Of a stretch of DNA of 64,000 nt, positions 25,005-32,250 are shown in pieces. This DNA is from an uncultured Clostridia bacterium (GTDB taxonomy: Bacteria > Bacillota > Clostridia > Lachnospirales > Lachnospiraceae). The first letter of the stretch is position 1. Every line of letters starts with the position of its first letter. Location: contig CALBKM010000051.1 in the NCBI GenBank assembly GCA_937895705.1, positions 1 to 64,000 on the forward strand. Reading direction: 5' to 3'. Made by a program: the position numbers and the translations under genes. Under the pieces are notes generated by a model. The model had not been told where the DNA came from. It did not search any database and saw only the letters and a program-made list of their open reading frames with translations.

Positions 25005-26843
25005 CTATATTACCGTCACCCGCGCATCCCCCGTCAACGGATTTCTCTCTTCATAATCAAAGAGCACAAATACCGGCCCCCGTGCCGTTTCTGCCGTCCC
25101 GCAAACTTCCGGATTCCACACCGGATAAAAAAACGGTTCCAGATGGGTCATCCGCGCCAGCTGCTTGGAATCGTACCCGCCGTACTCCGGCAAATAAGTA
25201 CGGGTCTCCTCCTCCTTCCGGTAGAAGTCCCGCATTGCCTCCTTATATGACGTAAGGTCCTTTGCAAATTCCGGCCGACTCTTTACATTTTCCCGGAGAT
25301 ACAAGTCAAAGGTCAAAAGCTCCCGATACAACGCCTCATGGGTTGCATCCTTTTCACATGCAAAGGCAAGCAGCACCTGATAGCGGTAACTTCGGGCCGG
25401 ACTGTTTACAAAGTAACCCTTTTCCTCATAAAACTCAGCCAATGCCTCATACATTCGGAACGGGGACGCAAAGGTCTGCTCCAGAAAACGTAACGTATAT
25501 ACAAACTGATTGCTGTTATAGTAAAGCTCCACCATTTCCTCAATACGTTTTAACCGAAGCACATCCTCAAAGGACAACCACTTGGTGTACAGCACCTCAT
25601 AAGGCGGTTTGTCCGTATAGCGGATACCGAATTCCTCCGCCCGCACATACATCTCGGAACCTTTTAACACCTTTAAAAAACCCAGCTGCAACTGTTCCGG
25701 GCGCATCCCATACACCCGGTCAAAGGATCGGCCGAAGCTTTCGTAATCTTCAAAAGGAAGGCCCGCAATCAAGTCCAAATGCTGATGCACATTATTTCCG
25801 GCATTCACCCGCGCCACAATTTGCTCCAGCTTGTCCACGTCCATGCTCCGGTGAATTGCCGCAAGGGTTTCCGGATTTATCGACTGCACGCCGATTTCCA
25901 ACTGCACCAGCCCGGGACGCATCCGCGACAAAAGCGTAAGCTCCTCTTCGTTTAACAAATCCGCGGAAATCTCAAAGTGAAAATTCGTCACCCCGTTATC
26001 GTTTTCTAAAATATACTGCCAAATCTCCGTGGCATGGGCATGGTTACAGTTAAAGGTCCGATCCACAAACTTTACCTGTTTTACCTTATGGTCCAGGAAA
26101 AATTGCAGCTCCTTTTTCACCGTGTCCAAATTTCGAAGCCGCACCTTTTTATCAACGGAACTGAGGCAATAGCTACACCGGAACGGACAGCCTCTGCCGG
26201 ACTCATAATAGATAATCCGATTCTCAAAGGTCGTCAAATCCTCGTATAAAAACGGCAATCCGCTCAGATCCGTCAGTTCTCGGGGCATTGTATAGCCCGA
26301 CCGCAAACACAGGCCTTTTATTCCCAAAAGGCCTTCCTCACCGGTTTCGCTGTTTCTTTCATCCTGACCTTTCTCTTTATCTTCCGGATTTATCCGCTTC
26401 TTCTGCGCTTTTTCTCCGCATTTGTCCACCGCCTGCGGCAAATCTCTCTCCTTCTCCACATAATACGCCAGCAACTCTCGGAAAGTCTCCTCGCCTTCTC
26501 CCACCATAATACCGGTCACTTCCGAGTGTTCTGCGAGAAGCTTGTCCGCATCGTAGGACACCTCCGGACCGCCCAGCCAAATCGGAACATCCGGCATCAG
26601 TTTACGAAGCTCCTTTGTCAGTTCCCACACCATCCCGATATTCCAGATATAGCAGGAAAACCCGATAACATCCGGTTTTCTCTTATAAATATCCGCCAAA
26701 ACCTCCGTAAACCCGTGATTTATGGTATACTCCGCCGGCTCCACATGCTCTCTGAGGTCCTCTCCCGCAGATGCCCGCAAACTGTACAACGCCGGATTAG
26801 AGTGAATATATTTTGAATTTAAAGCTACCAGTAGAAACTTCAT
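25005..26843 (-). CDS. B12-binding radical SAM protein (DUF4080)
   Basis: A 612-residue enzyme. An N-terminal cobalamin-binding fold (1-135; KPDVIGFSCYIWN, PIWLGGPEVSYD, GIMVGEGEETF) is joined by a charged low-complexity linker (about 145-175) to a radical SAM barrel with the cluster motif CPFRCSYC (about residue 218) and an ISADLLNEEEL...LEIGVQSINPETLAAI block. The C-terminal 150 residues fit DUF4080. Such enzymes use a 4Fe-4S cluster and SAM, often to methylate inert carbons, but the substrate of the DUF4080 group is unknown to me. Start after GAAAGGAGTTCCGGA. Confidence 0.88.
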   Translation of the reverse strand: MKFLLVALNSKYIHSNPALYSLRASAGEDLREHVEPAEYTINHGFTEVLADIYKRKPDVIGFSCYIWNIGMVWELTKELRKLMPDVPIWLGGPEVSYDADKLLAEHSEVTGIMVGEGEETFRELLAYYVEKERDLPQAVDKCGEKAQKKRINPEDKEKGQDERNSETGEEGLLGIKGLCLRSGYTMPRELTDLSGLPFLYEDLTTFENRIIYYESGRGCPFRCSYCLSSVDKKVRLRNLDTVKKELQFFLDHKVKQVKFVDRTFNCNHAHATEIWQYILENDNGVTNFHFEISADLLNEEELTLLSRMRPGLVQLEIGVQSINPETLAAIHRSMDVDKLEQIVARVNAGNNVHQHLDLIAGLPFEDYESFGRSFDRVYGMRPEQLQLGFLKVLKGSEMYVRAEEFGIRYTDKPPYEVLYTKWLSFEDVLRLKRIEEMVELYYNSNQFVYTLRFLEQTFASPFRMYEALAEFYEEKGYFVNSPARSYRYQVLLAFACEKDATHEALYRELLTFDLYLRENVKSRPEFAKDLTSYKEAMRDFYRKEEETRTYLPEYGGYDSKQLARMTHLEPFFYPVWNPEVCGTAETARGPVFVLFDYEERNPLTGDARVTVI

Positions 26844-26980
26844 TCCGGAACTCCTTTCCATCTCATTTACTCATTCTTCCCCATATTATAACACGCCTTT
26901 TACAAAAAAGAAAAGATGTACCTATTCTGTGCGGCGGCTCCGGGCGTGGCGGGCTTTTGCGATGATAAGGAATGAGCAAG

Positions 26981-27286
26981 AAATAGGGCTTTCGAATATT
27001 TTAAAACGCCATAACCCTGTTTTTGCTTTTTTGAAAATTTGGAATATGTTGTGACGGCGATTTCGTATCCGCTTTTTGCTTTTCCCGAAGGGTCGCGCAC
27101 TTAGCGCAGTCGAAATCGCCTCCTAGAAAAGACTGGGCGCGAGGCCGCTCCCGAGCGTCCTAGTCGTTCTTGGAGGAAGTTTGACGGAGCGTTGCGACTT
27201 GCAAAAAGGGATACAACATCGCCTCCGCAACATTCCAAGACTTCAAAAGCAAAAACAGGGCCATCGCACCTGCGAAAGCCCTATTT
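26981..27286. repeat. long nested inverted-repeat element, copy B
   Basis: A 306-base element with perfect 14-base terminal inverted repeats (AAATAGGGCTTTCG, 26981-26994 and 27273-27286), second arms CCCTGTTTTTGCTTTT / AAAAGCAAAAACAGGG, and a third imperfect pair. The core (27081-27196) carries the two blocks shared with copy A: 27081-27120 and 27174-27196. The inner hairpin differs in sequence (CCTCC...GGAGG) yet is still paired, as are the unrelated arms. The right end coincides with the murG terminator. It contains no gene. Confidence 0.8.
27251..27282 (-). terminator. murG operon terminator
   Basis: Minus-strand hairpin AGGGC...GGCCCT enclosing CGCA/TGCG, followed by GTTTTT. It lies 46 bases after murG and within the right arm of repeat copy B. 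Confidence 0.65.
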
Positions 27287-27327
27287 CTATCATATTCTAT
27301 CTTCGCAAAAGCGGGAAGCCGCACATT

Positions 27328-28392
27328 CTATTTCGACAGCGTCTTGATCATCTCGGTGATGGTCTCGATTGCGCTGTTTAACTTACTCTCATTCATTGCC
27401 GCCACATACTTCTCCCGGTTTGCATACACCTCATTCACTGCCGCAAGCAACGTCTCGTTGGTCACGTCCTCTTCCTTTAACACAAAAGAAAAGCCCTGGC
27501 GCTCAAAGGACTCCGCGTTTAAAATCTGGTCGCCGCGACTGGCTGCCGCAGAAAGCGGAATGAGAATGTTCGGCTTTTTTAACGCCAGAAGTTCACAGAT
27601 GGCATTGGCACCCGCGCGGGACACAATAATGTCCGCCGCCGCAAACAAGTCCTTCAATTCCTTGTCGATATACTCAAACTGTACATAGCCCTCACGGTTA
27701 CAAAAAGCCTCATCGGTCTTTCCCTTACCGCAAAGATGAATCACCTGAAACTGCTGCAAAAGCGTCGGCAACAAGTCACGGATGGCATTGTTTACCGCTG
27801 CCGCTCCCGTACTTCCTCCGATGACAAGAAGCACCGGCTTATTTGCGGTAAAACCGCAAAAGTCCAGACCCTTGATCTTATTTCCCGCAAACAATTCCTT
27901 TCGAATCGGAGAACCGGTCAGTACCGCCTTCTCCTTCGGCAGGTAATTCAGTGTCTCCGGGAAGTTGGAGCACACCTTCGTTGCGGACGGAATCGCCAGC
28001 TTATTCGCCAATCCCGGCGTGATGTCTGACTCGTGAATGATGCATGGAATCTTACATTTTTTTGCCGCCATTACCACCGGCACGGATACAAAACCGCCCT
28101 TGGAAAATACAATATTCGGTTTGATTTTTTTCAATAGCTTCTTCGCCTGAAAATAACCCTTTACCACCCGGAACGGATCCGAAAAATTCTTCCAGGAAAA
28201 ATAACGACGGAACTTACCGGAAGCAATGCCGTAATAGGTCACGCCCAAACCGGTAATCAGTTCCTTTTCGATGCCTTCATAAGATCCGATGTAAGAAATC
28301 TCGTACCCCGCTTCTTTCACTGCCGGAAACAGTGCAATATTCGGAGTTACGTGGCCGGCGGTACCGCCGCCGGTAAATACGATATGTTTCAT
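27328..28392 (-). CDS. murG: UDP-N-acetylglucosamine--lipid I N-acetylglucosaminyltransferase MurG
   Basis: A 354-residue GT28 glycosyltransferase that converts lipid I to lipid II on the inner face of the membrane. Motifs: FTGGGTAGHVTPN (7-19), GKFRRYFSW, FSKGGFVSVPVVMAA, HESDITPGLANK, LLVIGGSTGAAAVN and SRAGANAICELLA. Full family length. Its ribosome site (GGAGGG) lies inside the end of the preceding TSCPD gene. It is away from the usual division/cell-wall cluster, as some Clostridia have it, so it could be a second copy. Confidence 0.95.
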   Translation of the reverse strand: MKHIVFTGGGTAGHVTPNIALFPAVKEAGYEISYIGSYEGIEKELITGLGVTYYGIASGKFRRYFSWKNFSDPFRVVKGYFQAKKLLKKIKPNIVFSKGGFVSVPVVMAAKKCKIPCIIHESDITPGLANKLAIPSATKVCSNFPETLNYLPKEKAVLTGSPIRKELFAGNKIKGLDFCGFTANKPVLLVIGGSTGAAAVNNAIRDLLPTLLQQFQVIHLCGKGKTDEAFCNREGYVQFEYIDKELKDLFAAADIIVSRAGANAICELLALKKPNILIPLSAAASRGDQILNAESFERQGFSFVLKEEDVTNETLLAAVNEVYANREKYVAAMNESKLNSAIETITEMIKTLSK

Positions 28393-28398
28393 AAGGCA

Positions 28399-28638
28399 CT
28401 ATGCCCTCCATTCCTTTAATGCTTTGGCCAGCTGATCCGGACAGGATGTCGGCTTAAACCCGCACTTGATTCCTTCCAGTCTGGAGATCACCTCGTCCAC
28501 CGGCATGCCTTTTACCAACGCCGCAACCCCCTGGGTATTGCCGTTACAACCGCCGATAAACTTTACATCCTTTACAATTCCGTCTTCCACTTCAAAATCA
28601 ATGGCGGAAGAACAGGTTCCCTTTGTTTTATATCTCAT
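28399..28638 (-). CDS. TSCPD domain protein (TIGR03905 type)
   Basis: A 79-residue protein with the TSCPD signature (KPTSCPDQLAKAL) and IKDVKF-type strands; conserved Cys residues at CSSA, GGCNGN and IKCGF suggest metal binding. Related domains occur at the C-terminus of class II ribonucleotide reductases, and the stand-alone form is common in Clostridia with unknown role. It is six bases upstream of murG and co-transcribed with it. Confidence 0.85.
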   Translation of the reverse strand: MRYKTKGTCSSAIDFEVEDGIVKDVKFIGGCNGNTQGVAALVKGMPVDEVISRLEGIKCGFKPTSCPDQLAKALKEWRA

Positions 28639-28893
28639 ATACTATATGCTCCTTTTCCGTTCCGTGTGCACAATTCCTTTCTTTTATCATGCGCCGGAAC
28701 AACAATTCATTCCTCTCAATTCTGCCCCTATTATACGAAATGCTTTGCGGAAAATCAAGTGAATTCATAGAAAGTTCATTGTGCTTTTTCGGTTTCTGTG
28801 CTAAACTTATATCAAATGTCGGTTGACGGCTTGTCCCTTCCGCTTCCTCTTGCGGATATAGACAAAATATGACCGAAACCGCAAGGAGCTTTT

Positions 28894-29598
28894 ATGAACA
28901 AACTCGGAATTATCGGTGCAATGGAAGAAGAAGTTGCACGTATTAAAGAAGCCATGACAGAAGTACAGATTACCGAACGTGCCTCTCTGACCTTTTACGA
29001 AGGGAAGTTGCAGGGGCTCCCGGTAGTGGTTGTCCGCTCCGGTATCGGCAAGGTAAATGCCGCCATCTGTACCCAGCAGTTAATCGACCTGTTCGGAACC
29101 GATGCCATCATCAACACCGGTATCGCCGGCTCTCTGGATGCCTCCATCGATATCGGAGACATCGTACTGTCCACCGATGCTCTGCAGCATGACATGGATG
29201 CCGTGGCCTTTGGTTACGAGGTTGGTGTCATCCCGCGCATGGATACCTCTGTTTTCGTAGCGGATGAAGGACTTCGGGCTCTTGCCGGTGAGGTTTGCCG
29301 AGATGTAAATCCGGAAATCACCGTCCATGAAGGACGTATCGTAACCGGTGACCAGTTTATTGCCGCTAAAGAGAAAAAAGACTGGCTCACCGCCACCTTC
29401 CGGGGCATGTGCACCGAAATGGAGGGAGCTGCCATTGCGCAGACCGCACACAACAACAACATTCCGTTTTTAATCATCCGCGCCATTTCCGACAAAGCGG
29501 ACGATTCCGCCAGCATGGACTACCCGACTTTTGAAGCAAAGGCCATTACCCATACGGTGAATCTCGTAACGGAACTGGCTGCCCGGTTAAATCGTTAG
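28894..29598 (+). CDS. mtnN: 5'-methylthioadenosine/S-adenosylhomocysteine nucleosidase
   Basis: A 234-residue purine-nucleosidase-fold enzyme that hydrolyses MTA, SAH and 5'-deoxyadenosine, recycling products of SAM chemistry and supplying the AI-2 precursor. Visible: IIGAMEEEV with catalytic Glu near residue 12, SGIGKVNAA, NTGIAGSLD, EMEGAAIAQTA (substrate Met-Glu), and ISDKADDSA with the catalytic Asp. The start follows GCAAGGAGCTTTT. Single gene with terminator. Confidence 0.95.
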   Translation: MNKLGIIGAMEEEVARIKEAMTEVQITERASLTFYEGKLQGLPVVVVRSGIGKVNAAICTQQLIDLFGTDAIINTGIAGSLDASIDIGDIVLSTDALQHDMDAVAFGYEVGVIPRMDTSVFVADEGLRALAGEVCRDVNPEITVHEGRIVTGDQFIAAKEKKDWLTATFRGMCTEMEGAAIAQTAHNNNIPFLIIRAISDKADDSASMDYPTFEAKAITHTVNLVTELAARLNR

Positions 29599-29670
29599 AC
29601 TCATCTTTGCGCGTTGCGTTTATTCATGTTCACACAATCGGTACGTTCCGTATCCCACACATAAATAATA

Positions 29671-29703
29671 GGGCATTGCCGCTTTCGCAATGCCCTTCTT
29701 TTG
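29671..29703. terminator. terminator between mtnN and murA
   Basis: Perfect stem GGGCATTGC / GCAATGCCC followed by TTCTTTTG on the plus strand; the minus side is followed by TATTATTTAT, so it may also serve convergent murA. Confidence 0.8.
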
Positions 29704-29729
29704 TGTTCTTATTCTGTATTAAGCATCCT

Positions 29730-31031
29730 TTAACCCACACGAAGCTTGAACTTCTGAATCGCCTTTGTATCTTCGGAATCCACCTTCTCGATGGCAGCTC
29801 CCAATTCACACATCTTATGTACAAACTTCTCGTAACCCCGCTCTACATACTCGATATGCTCCACGGTGGTATAACCGTCCGCCATAAGGCCCGCAACCAC
29901 AAGGGCCGCGCCGCAACGTAAGTCAAGGGCACGAACAATGGCACCGGTCAGCTTCTCAACGCCTTCGATTACAGCGCTGTTCCCTTCCACTACACGCATG
30001 CTGGCACCCATACGGGTCAGCTCATCCACATACATAAAACGATTCTCGTAAATGGTCTCGGTTACAATACTGGTACCCTCTGCCACACAAAGGAGGGTAG
30101 CCATTACCTGCTGCATATCCGTCGGGAATCCCGGATACGGCAACGTCTTGATGTTGGTATGCACCAGACGCTTGGACGCCACTACGCGCACCGCGTCATC
30201 AAACTCTTCTACTTCGGCACCGATTTCCACAAGCTTTGCGGTTACCGCTTCCAAATGCTTCGGAATAACGTTCTTGATGAGAACATCTCCCTTGGTAGCC
30301 GCTGCCGCCAACATAAACGTGCCGGCTTCAATCTGGTCCGGAATAATGGAATAAGTGCTTCCGTGAAGGGACGGCACTCCCGTAATACGAATCACATCCG
30401 TACCCGCGCCCTTAATATTGGCTCCCAGGCTGTTTAAGAAGTTCGCCGCCTCTACTACATGCGGTTCTTTTGCCGAATTTTCAAGAACAGTCTGGCCCTC
30501 CGCCATACAAGCCGCCAACATTACATTGATGGTGGCGCCTACACTGGAACAGTCAAAGTAAATATGAGCTCCGGTCAACTTCTCCGCCTCGGCAATAATC
30601 ATACCGTGCTGAATCACAACCTTTGCACCCAGCGCCTCAAAGCCCTTGATATGCTGGTCAATCGGACGACTGCCGATATTACAGCCTCCCGGAAGCGGAA
30701 CCTCCGCTCTCTTATATTTACCGAGCAACGCACCGCATAAATAGTACCCTGCACGAATCTTTCTCAAATCATCATAGCCTGCGATACAAGTGGTGATACT
30801 TCCGCCCATAATACGGGCTTCGTGTACATTCGGGCGCTCCACTACCGCACCAAGATCTTCGATTGCTTTTAACAAAATGTCAACATCACTGATGTCCGGA
30901 AGGTTATGTAATCTCACCGGTTCATCCGTCATAATGGCAGCCGCGAGAACTCCTAATGCTGCATTTTTTGCTCCTCCGATGGTAACCTCGCCCACGAGCG
31001 GCTTACCACCCTTAATAATATATTGTTCCAT
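29730..31031 (-). CDS. murA: UDP-N-acetylglucosamine 1-carboxyvinyltransferase MurA
   Basis: A 433-residue enzyme that transfers enolpyruvate from PEP to UDP-GlcNAc, the first committed step of peptidoglycan synthesis and the fosfomycin target. Lys22 (GGAKNAAL) binds substrate; Cys117 in LPGGCNIGSRPI is the fosfomycin-reactive catalytic Cys; the IRTLPYPGFPTDMQ-type block (here IKTLPYPGFPTDMQ) is present. Full length. Start after CGAGGTGAATT. The leader holds an unusual cluster of TGTGCAA sites. Confidence 0.96.
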   Translation of the reverse strand: MEQYIIKGGKPLVGEVTIGGAKNAALGVLAAAIMTDEPVRLHNLPDISDVDILLKAIEDLGAVVERPNVHEARIMGGSITTCIAGYDDLRKIRAGYYLCGALLGKYKRAEVPLPGGCNIGSRPIDQHIKGFEALGAKVVIQHGMIIAEAEKLTGAHIYFDCSSVGATINVMLAACMAEGQTVLENSAKEPHVVEAANFLNSLGANIKGAGTDVIRITGVPSLHGSTYSIIPDQIEAGTFMLAAAATKGDVLIKNVIPKHLEAVTAKLVEIGAEVEEFDDAVRVVASKRLVHTNIKTLPYPGFPTDMQQVMATLLCVAEGTSIVTETIYENRFMYVDELTRMGASMRVVEGNSAVIEGVEKLTGAIVRALDLRCGAALVVAGLMADGYTTVEHIEYVERGYEKFVHKMCELGAAIEKVDSEDTKAIQKFKLRVG

Positions 31032-31067
31032 AATTCACCTCGAACTTGGATTTATTCTGACTTCAAA

Positions 31068-31146
31068 TTGCACATTTGGATATTGTGCCTCTTTTAGGGT
31101 GTTTATTGTGCAACTTGCACATAATTTAAGTCGCATTTTTGTGCAA
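31068..31146 (-). promoter_or_regulatory. cluster of TTGCACA/TGTGCAA sites in the murA leader
   Basis: Four related sites lie between the murA start site and start codon: TTGCACA 31068-31074, TTGTGC 31083-31088, a perfect palindrome TGTGCAACTTGCACA 31107-31121, and TTGTGCAA 31139-31146. They may bind a repressor downstream of the promoter or pair as alternative RNA hairpins. I do not recognise the regulator. Confidence 0.5.
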
Positions 31147-31165
31147 ATCTACTATCCCTACTTTG

Positions 31166-31194
31166 ATTATACCATAAAGTTTTATTTTGTAAAG
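31166..31194 (-). promoter_or_regulatory. murA promoter
   Basis: Minus-strand -35 TTTACA (31189-31194), 17-base spacer, -10 TATAAT (31166-31171). The expected start is near 31159, giving a leader of about 125 bases. Confidence 0.75.
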
Positions 31195-31271
31195 CACTTT
31201 CTTCCGATTCATTCTAAAACAGTAGTAAACCCCCAAATTCATTCTTCTACTGTAGAACGTTTTCTGTGGTT

Positions 31272-31784
31272 TTATTGCTCCAGTGCCTTTATTTTCTGTA
31301 CTAATTCCGTCAAAACTTCACCGATTTCTTCCCTGGTAACATCTACCGTCACCTGTGCATACCGCTCGTAATACACGCTTCGCTCCTCATACAGGGTCTC
31401 CAGGTCTTGACCTTCTTTTAACACCACCCCACGGCGTTTCAAATCTCCCAAGCGCTTTGCCAGCTCCGTTACCGGAACATGCAAATACACAATCGTACCG
31501 ATTCTCGAAAAATGTTCCATGGCTGTCTCGGAGTAAATTGCACTTCCGCCCGGTGCAATTACGGTTCTCTCCGCAGAAATGCCTGCATTTACCTCTCCTT
31601 CGATTTCAAGGAAACGTTCCATCCCTTCCTGCGCAATAATCTCACACAAGAGTCTGCCTTCTCTCTCCTGAATCAAAAGGTCCGTATCCATAAAGCGATA
31701 ATTCATCGCTCTTGCCAAAAGCACTCCCAAGGTACTTTTCCCCGCTCCCGGCATACCGATTAAAATTATATTGTTATTCTCCAT
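31272..31784 (-). CDS. aroK: Shikimate kinase
   Basis: A 170-residue NMP-kinase-fold enzyme phosphorylating shikimate in the chorismate pathway. Walker A GMPGAGKST (10-18), shikimate-binding DTDLLIQ and FLEIEGEV regions, and the APGGSAI motif are present. The usual lid Arg (LxxRxxxRP) is less clear: KRLGDLKRRGVVL. Start after AGAGGAATAAATC. It lies apart from other aro genes. Confidence 0.9.
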   Translation of the reverse strand: MENNNIILIGMPGAGKSTLGVLLARAMNYRFMDTDLLIQEREGRLLCEIIAQEGMERFLEIEGEVNAGISAERTVIAPGGSAIYSETAMEHFSRIGTIVYLHVPVTELAKRLGDLKRRGVVLKEGQDLETLYEERSVYYERYAQVTVDVTREEIGEVLTELVQKIKALEQ

Positions 31785-31843
31785 GATTTATTCCTCTTTT
31801 CTGTTATATTTTCGTCTTTTCCTCGACAAAACCCGGAAAAGGC

Positions 31844-31872
31844 TTGTAAACTTTCCAAAATTATACTATACT
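31844..31872 (+). promoter_or_regulatory. promoter of the SbsA-Ig gene
   Basis: TTGTAA (31844-31849), 17 bases, TATACT (31867-31872), about 40 bases before the start codon. Confidence 0.65.
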
Positions 31873-31911
31873 ATACGATAAGATATCACCTTACAAGGAA
31901 GGAGAACGCGT

Positions 31912-32250
31912 ATGAATTTGCTGGAAATCGAACCGCTTACCGACAATACCGGTCACCGCGTAAAACAGAACCTAAAATTTAAAACCGGAAAGTTCATCTG
32001 GCGTGTCCGTTTTACCGCTCCGCTAAACCCGGCAACGGTAAACAATGTAAATATGTTTGTTACGGCAGAAGAAAGCGGCTCCATTTTACGCACCACCATT
32101 CGTTATAATTCCGATACGAACGAAGTGGAAATCGAACCGCTGGAGGCCTATGCAAAAAACACGGCCTATATTCTTAATGTAACGAAAAATGTTCGCTCCA
32201 AAGGCGGACAAAACCTCAAAGATGAAATCAAAATCAAGTTTACCGTATAA
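31912..32250 (+). CDS. Stand-alone SbsA-type Ig-like domain protein
   Basis: A 112-residue protein that is one beta-sandwich: KFIWRVRFTAPLNPATVNNVNMFV and YAKNTAYILNVTKNVRSKGGQNL are the hallmark strands of the bacterial SbsA-Ig domain (Pfam Big_5 type). These domains normally form tandem repeats in secreted surface proteins, but here it is alone and has no signal peptide. The ribosome site GGAAGGAGAACGCGT is strong. Its stop overlaps the convergent ATPase gene by 11 bases. Function unknown. Confidence 0.75.
   Translation: MNLLEIEPLTDNTGHRVKQNLKFKTGKFIWRVRFTAPLNPATVNNVNMFVTAEESGSILRTTIRYNSDTNEVEIEPLEAYAKNTAYILNVTKNVRSKGGQNLKDEIKIKFTV

Noticed and set aside
19651..27300. Mobile element with transposase around repeat copies A and B
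   Set aside because: No transposase, integrase or reverse transcriptase is encoded here; the repeats are therefore listed only as non-coding elements.
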